Assembly: GCA_963784675.1 (NCBI GenBank)
Contig: CAWASE010000019.1
Span: 806,001 to 870,000 of the forward strand
Reading direction: 5' to 3'
Length of the DNA: 64,000 nucleotides
Source of the DNA: SCTD01 sp963784675
GTDB lineage: Bacteria > Actinomycetota > Actinomycetes > Mycobacteriales > SCTD01
Part shown: in pieces, positions 60,419-64,000 of the stretch
Position numbering within the stretch: position 1 is the first letter of the stretch
How the letters are laid out: each line of letters opens with the position of its first letter
Position numbers and translations under genes: made by a program
The notes under the pieces: model-generated
What the model was told of the DNA's origin: nothing
Seen by the model: the letters and a program-made list of their open reading frames with translations, nothing else
The model's database searches: none

Positions 60419-61473
60419 GGGGCGCCGGGCGCGGTGCAGGCATCGGCCGGCAGGAGCACCCCGGTCGGCAGGTCGTCGCCCCTGAACAGGGCGAGGCTGC
60501 CGCCGCCGGCGAGCGCGTCGGCCGCCAGCACCATCGCCGCCGACGTCCAGGACGACCGCTCCCCCGGCCAGCGGACGTTCTCGTCGTAGACCAGTCCGGT
60601 CCAGTACGACCCGTCGGTCTCGCGCAGGTGCTGCACCTCGGCGAGCATCCGGTAGGCGCGGTCGCGCTCACCGATCGAGACCAGGGCCAGGCTCAGCTCG
60701 GCGGTCTCCGCGCCGGTGACCCAGGGCCGGTCCGACACGCAGCGGATGCCGAGCCCGTCGACGTAGAACTCGTCCCAACGCTCCGCCAGCCGGTCGGCGG
60801 CCGCCTGGCCCCGCACCGGACCTGCCAGCACCGGGTAGTACCAGTCCATCGAGAAGCGGGTCTTGTCCAGGAACACCTCGGGGTGCTCGGCCACCGCGTG
60901 CTGCAGCTGGCCGGCGGACAGCTCCCAGTCCGGCTGCGGTTCGTCCATCAGCTCAGCGAGCGCGAGGCCGCAGCGCAGCGACTGGTACATGGAGGCCGAA
61001 CCGGTGACCAGCGCCTCGCGCTCGACGCGGCCGTCGGCACGCTTCATCCAGGCGATCTCGCCGCCGGGCAGCTGCATCGACTGGATGTAGTCCAGGGCGC
61101 GGCGCACCACCGGCCACATCCGCTCGACGAGCGTGCGGTCGCCGGTCACCTGCCACCACTGCCAGACCCCGACGGCGACGTAGGCGCACTGGTTGGTGTC
61201 GACGTCGGGATCCAGGACGTCCTCGCCGTCCCACTTGGTGACCCAGCTGCCGTCGGCCGCCTGGGTCCGCACGAGCCATTCGTAGCCGCGTCGGGCATCG
61301 TCGAGCCGACCGCCCAGGGTGAGGGCCATCGCGCACTCGACGTGGTCCCAGGCGTCGGTGTGCCCGTCCGGCCAGGGCAGCGCGCCGCTCGGGTGCTGCA
61401 CGGCGGCGATCGAGTCGACGGTCTTCTTCAGGTCGGCGGCGCTCAGCACGCCGGGCAGGTCACGCAGCCACAC
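60367..61473 (-). CDS. Prenyltransferase/glycosidase-like (alpha6-alpha6) protein
   Basis: A 368-aa protein with repeated helical motifs that make an alpha/alpha toroid, seen in squalene cyclases, prenyltransferases and glycosidases: GALPWPDGHTDAWDHVECAMAL, RTQAADGSWVTKWDGED, NQCAYVAVGVWQWWQVTGD. Annotations call this group prenyltransferase, yet no Asp-rich prenyl motif is present. A sugar-binding or hydrolytic role is also possible given the glycosyltransferase next door. It starts with GTG 61473, overlapping the methyltransferase by 14 bp, and is the third gene of the glycosyltransferase/methyltransferase trio. Confidence 0.75.
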   Translation of the reverse strand: MWLRDLPGVLSAADLKKTVDSIAAVQHPSGALPWPDGHTDAWDHVECAMALTLGGRLDDARRGYEWLVRTQAADGSWVTKWDGEDVLDPDVDTNQCAYVAVGVWQWWQVTGDRTLVERMWPVVRRALDYIQSMQLPGGEIAWMKRADGRVEREALVTGSASMYQSLRCGLALAELMDEPQPDWELSAGQLQHAVAEHPEVFLDKTRFSMDWYYPVLAGPVRGQAAADRLAERWDEFYVDGLGIRCVSDRPWVTGAETAELSLALVSIGERDRAYRMLAEVQHLRETDGSYWTGLVYDENVRWPGERSSWTSAAMVLAADALAGGGSLALFRGDDLPTGVLLPADACTAPGAPCASSSLPSPAPAAEKS

Positions 61474-62191
61474 GGGCCGGCTCCGGCTTGCGCAGGTACA
61501 GGACCAGGCTCTTGCCGACGAACGGGTCCAGCGCCCGCTCCATCGTGCGGCTCAGCAAGGGCTTCTTCATCATGTCCCACACCAGGAAGCGGTGATAGGC
61601 CTTGACGAGCGGGTGCTCGGCGTTGTCGACGCCGACCGCGCACTTGAGCCACCAGTACGGGGCGTGCAGACCGTGGGTGTGACCCTTGCCTACCGGCTCG
61701 AGGCCGGCGTCGGTGAGCCGCCGACCGAGCTCGTCGCCGCGGTAGATGCGCACGTGGCCACCCTCGACCTCGTGATAGGCGTTGGACAGCGCCCAGCAGA
61801 CCAGCTCAGGTCCCCAGCGCGGCACCGTCACAGCGATCTCGCCGCCCGGCTTCAGCACCCGGACGAGCTCGGCCATCGCCGTGCGGTCCTGGGGCAGGTG
61901 CTCCAGGACCTCGGCGGCGATGATGCGGTCGAAGCTGTCGTCGGCGAAGGGCAGGACGTACGCGCTGCCGCGCACCGCGGTGGCGCTGGCGCTCGCCGGC
62001 ACCTCTCCTGCCCCTCGCATGGCGGTGAACATCGCCGAGACGTCCTTGAGCTCGGCGGCGTCGAGGTCCATGGCCACGACGTCGGCGCCGCGCCGGTACA
62101 GGGCGAACGCGTGGCGTCCGGCCCCGCAGCCCATGTCCAGGACGCGGTCGCCCGGGCCGACCGGGAAGCGCTCGAAGTCGACGGTCAGCAC
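61460..62191 (-). CDS. SAM-dependent methyltransferase (UbiE/Methyltransf_11 type)
   Basis: A 243-aa class I methyltransferase. SAM motif I reads VLDMGCGAGRHAFALYRRG; motif post-I is VVAMDLDAAEL; motif II FDRIIAAEVLEHLPQD and motif III ELVRVLKPGGEIAVTVPRWG. The GTG at 62191 has GAGGAG about eight bases upstream. It overlaps the glycosyltransferase by 7 bp, so the pair is coupled. Similar glycosyltransferase-methyltransferase pairs in mycobacteria (Rv0225/Rv0224c) are thought to act on a surface glycolipid; this is an inference here. Confidence 0.9.
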   Translation of the reverse strand: MLTVDFERFPVGPGDRVLDMGCGAGRHAFALYRRGADVVAMDLDAAELKDVSAMFTAMRGAGEVPASASATAVRGSAYVLPFADDSFDRIIAAEVLEHLPQDRTAMAELVRVLKPGGEIAVTVPRWGPELVCWALSNAYHEVEGGHVRIYRGDELGRRLTDAGLEPVGKGHTHGLHAPYWWLKCAVGVDNAEHPLVKAYHRFLVWDMMKKPLLSRTMERALDPFVGKSLVLYLRKPEPARVAA

Positions 62192-63588
62192 GGGGCGTTC
62201 TCCTCGCGGGTGGGGTCGCTGGGCCGGCCCAGGGCGGGTCCGGCAGCGGAGCGCGCGACGGGCGGCTCGTCCATGGCACGGCCCGCGTCGGTGAGCGCCT
62301 GGCGGTACCAGGTCACGGTCTTCTCGGCGACGGCGCGCCAGGTGTAGAGCTCGACGACGCGCGCGCGGCCGGCGGCGCCGAGACGCGCGGCCAGCTCGGG
62401 GTCGTCCAGCACGCGTCCGATGGCAAGAGCCAGCGCCTCGGGGTCGCCGGGCGGGACGTGCAGCGCGCTGACGCCGTCGGGGCCGACGACCTCGGGCAGC
62501 GCGCCCGCCGTCGTGGCGACGAGCGGGGTGCCGCAGGCCAGCGTCTCGATCGCCGGCAGGCTGAAACCCTCGTACAGGCTCGGCACGACGGCCACCGTCG
62601 CCGAGCCGAACAGGTCGACCAGCTCGGTCTCGCTGACCCCGGACACGAAACGGACGCAGTCGGCGATGCCCAGCCGGTCGATGGCCGCGGCGGCGGTGCC
62701 GCCCGGCTTCGGCCGCCCCACGACGACGAGCTCGACGTCGCGCTCGGTGCGCAGCTTCGCGACGGCCTCCAGCAGCGGCACGAGCCCCTTGAGGGGCACG
62801 TCGGCGCTGGCGGTCGCCACGATCCGGCCGGCCACGCGGGGGGCGGTCGGGGGCCGGAACACGTCGATCTCGACGCCGACCGGCACCACCGTCAGCCGCT
62901 CTGCCGGAACCTCGAAGTCGCGGATGATGTCGACGTAGGAGTTCTGCGACACCGTCATGACCGACGGCATCCGCTGGACGACCCGCTTCTGCATCGACAG
63001 GAACGAGTACCAGCGGTGCGTCGAGACCGTCTTGCGCAGGGCCTTGACGCCCCACCAGCCCGGCACCTCGCGGGCGGCCTTCAGATCGTGGCGACGGTCC
63101 TCGGTGATCGGGTGGTGCACGTTGGCCAGCACGAAGGCGCCGCGCCGCTGCATGAGCAGCATCCCGTAGCCGAGGGTCTGGTTGTCGTGCACGACGTCGA
63201 ACTCGTGCTCGCGACCGCGCAGCAACCTGGCCGCCCGCAGGCTGAAGGTGAGCGGCTCGGGGAAGGACGCGGTGCCCATCATGGCGAACTCGAGGACGTC
63301 GATCAGGCTCCGGAACTCCCGCAGGCGCGGGACGCGGAACGGGTCGGGCTCGCGGTAGAGGTCCAGGCTCGGGACGGTGGTCAGGCTCGGCCCGTCGGCG
63401 CCGGGGACCGTGTCGAGCTCGGGGTAGGGCGGTCCGGAGATCACCTCGACGTGATGGCCCAGGGCCACGAGCTCGCGCGACAGCGCCCGGACGTAGACGC
63501 CCTGCCCACCGCAGTGCGGCTTGCTGCGGTAGCTCAGGAGGGCGATGCGCAGCGGCCGACGGCCGTCTGCTGCGAGATCGTGCGGCAC
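62185..63588 (-). CDS. Glycosyltransferase family 4
   Basis: A 467-aa retaining glycosyltransferase of the GT-B fold. The N-terminal half begins RIALLSYRSKPHCGGQGVYVRALSREL, with the glycine-rich loop of GT4 enzymes. The C-terminal half has IVATASADVPLKGLVPLLEA, the donor-site motif VPSLYEGFSLPAIETLACGTPLVAT (E-x7-E) and TAGALPEVVG. The GTG at 63588 is preferred over GTG 63615 because GAGGAG lies four bases upstream. It leads the trio with the methyltransferase and the toroid protein. The sugar donor is not evident. Confidence 0.9.
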   Translation of the reverse strand: MPHDLAADGRRPLRIALLSYRSKPHCGGQGVYVRALSRELVALGHHVEVISGPPYPELDTVPGADGPSLTTVPSLDLYREPDPFRVPRLREFRSLIDVLEFAMMGTASFPEPLTFSLRAARLLRGREHEFDVVHDNQTLGYGMLLMQRRGAFVLANVHHPITEDRRHDLKAAREVPGWWGVKALRKTVSTHRWYSFLSMQKRVVQRMPSVMTVSQNSYVDIIRDFEVPAERLTVVPVGVEIDVFRPPTAPRVAGRIVATASADVPLKGLVPLLEAVAKLRTERDVELVVVGRPKPGGTAAAAIDRLGIADCVRFVSGVSETELVDLFGSATVAVVPSLYEGFSLPAIETLACGTPLVATTAGALPEVVGPDGVSALHVPPGDPEALALAIGRVLDDPELAARLGAAGRARVVELYTWRAVAEKTVTWYRQALTDAGRAMDEPPVARSAAGPALGRPSDPTREENAPC

Positions 63589-63920
63589 GCTGCTCCTCGA
63601 GGTCCTGGAACGCACAGGCTACCTATCCGCCGCCACGGACGGTGCCTGCGTCCGACGCCGAACCGATGCCCTCGGCAGATGAGGACGCCCTCACCGGGCT
63701 CGAGTCCGCCGGGACCTGCTCGTCACCGGCCGCGCCAGGGCCGTCGTGCTGCCGGGCGTCCGCCGGCGCAGCGCCTCGCCCGGCTCGTCGGCGCCCTCGG
63801 CCTTGCGCCGACCGGTGGCGCCCCCGCCCGCACCTTCGCCGCCGAGCAGCGTGCCTCGACGCCCAGTGGGTGGGCAGCAACCGGGTGGACGCACGGTCGA
63901 ACCGGATGCGAGCCTGCGGT
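63589..63920. other. Region without a supported gene
   Basis: About 330 bp at the right end. All frames are open for long stretches because of the GC content, but the translations are Arg/Pro/Ala-rich without family sequence. I see no gene, no clear promoter and no repeat that I can support. Confidence 0.4.
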
Positions 63921-64000
63921 GTGACCGAGCCCAGCGGAGCCGACCCTTCCGACGGCGGACCGCCGGCCGTTCCGCCGGCCGAGGTCGAGCAGGCGCGTGC
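63921..64000 (+). CDS. Possible start of a gene cut by the window edge
   Basis: A GTG at 63921 opens MTEPSGADPSDGGPPAVPPA..., an acidic, Pro/Gly-rich start like those of many actinobacterial membrane proteins. The open frame continues to the window end. There is no clear ribosome site, so this is tentative. Confidence 0.25.
   Translation, partial: MTEPSGADPSDGGPPAVPPAEVEQAR

Noticed and set aside
63623..63894. Minus- and plus-strand open frames at the right edge
   Set aside because: All translations are low-complexity Arg/Pro/Ala sequence without motifs, and they overlap each other.

Overview
This 64-kb window is chromosomal DNA from a very GC-rich actinobacterium. The evidence is the extreme G/C bias at third codon positions, the frequent GTG starts, and a set of lineage marker genes: rbpA, whiA, opcA, a GAF-ANTAR regulator and the whiA-yvcK-rapZ-uvrC block. 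The repeated RVLDSRTG-type domain of the secreted lipase is typical of soil actinobacteria of the Kineosporiales/Frankiales/Geodermatophilales kind, but I cannot name the genus. I saw no tRNA, rRNA, insertion sequence, prophage or CRISPR array.

Layout. (1) 74-10188, minus strand: a conserved chromosome-maintenance and translation cluster read ctaB, parA, site-2-protease-like, scpA, scpB, rluB-type pseudouridine synthase, aroH, tyrA, GNAT, cmk, plsC, der. Most neighbours overlap by 4 bp. (2) 10439-18736, plus strand: the pentose-phosphate operon tkt-tal-pgi-zwf-opcA-pgl. (3) 18740-19441, minus: rbpA and secG. (4) 19563-25666, minus: a complete peptide-type ABC transporter, with a strong hairpin between the binding-protein gene and the permease genes. 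(5) 25932-35036, minus: uvrC-rapZ-yvcK-whiA, an unusual Gfo/Idh/MocA-like gene, then gap-pgk-tpiA. (6) 35123-41619, minus: a large secreted lipase-like protein and uvrA. (7) 41822-48871: accessory genes, including an LPATG-anchored beta-helix protein, a spondin-domain protein, two VOC proteins, GNAT and MBL proteins, and a TetR regulator with twin operators. (8) 49035-54120: a signalling island with a GAF-GGDEF protein, a PAS-GGDEF-EAL protein ending in a recombinase-like helix-turn-helix, a STAS-GAF-ANTAR protein and a small conserved protein. (9) 54296-57905: two rhodaneses, a DUF2892 membrane protein, an MMPL transporter and a Cys-rich mini-protein around one perfect CsoR-type palindrome. 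(10) 58014-63588: terC under a manganese (yybP-ykoY) riboswitch, a methyltransferase, a thioesterase, and a glycosyltransferase/methyltransferase/prenyltransferase-like trio.

How the genes work together. The centre of the window is carbon metabolism: the oxidative and non-oxidative pentose-phosphate pathway on one strand and lower glycolysis, with its regulators YvcK and RapZ, on the other. The left end couples chromosome condensation (ParA/ScpAB) with ribosome and nucleotide functions. The right third is accessory and regulatory.

Caution. Five genes (scpA, the site-2-protease-like gene, zwf, the lipase and the GAF-GGDEF gene) are broken by single-base frame changes, and parA has no stop codon of its own. 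Because housekeeping genes are hit, sequencing or assembly errors are the most likely cause. These genes are annotated as whole genes with the break position stated.
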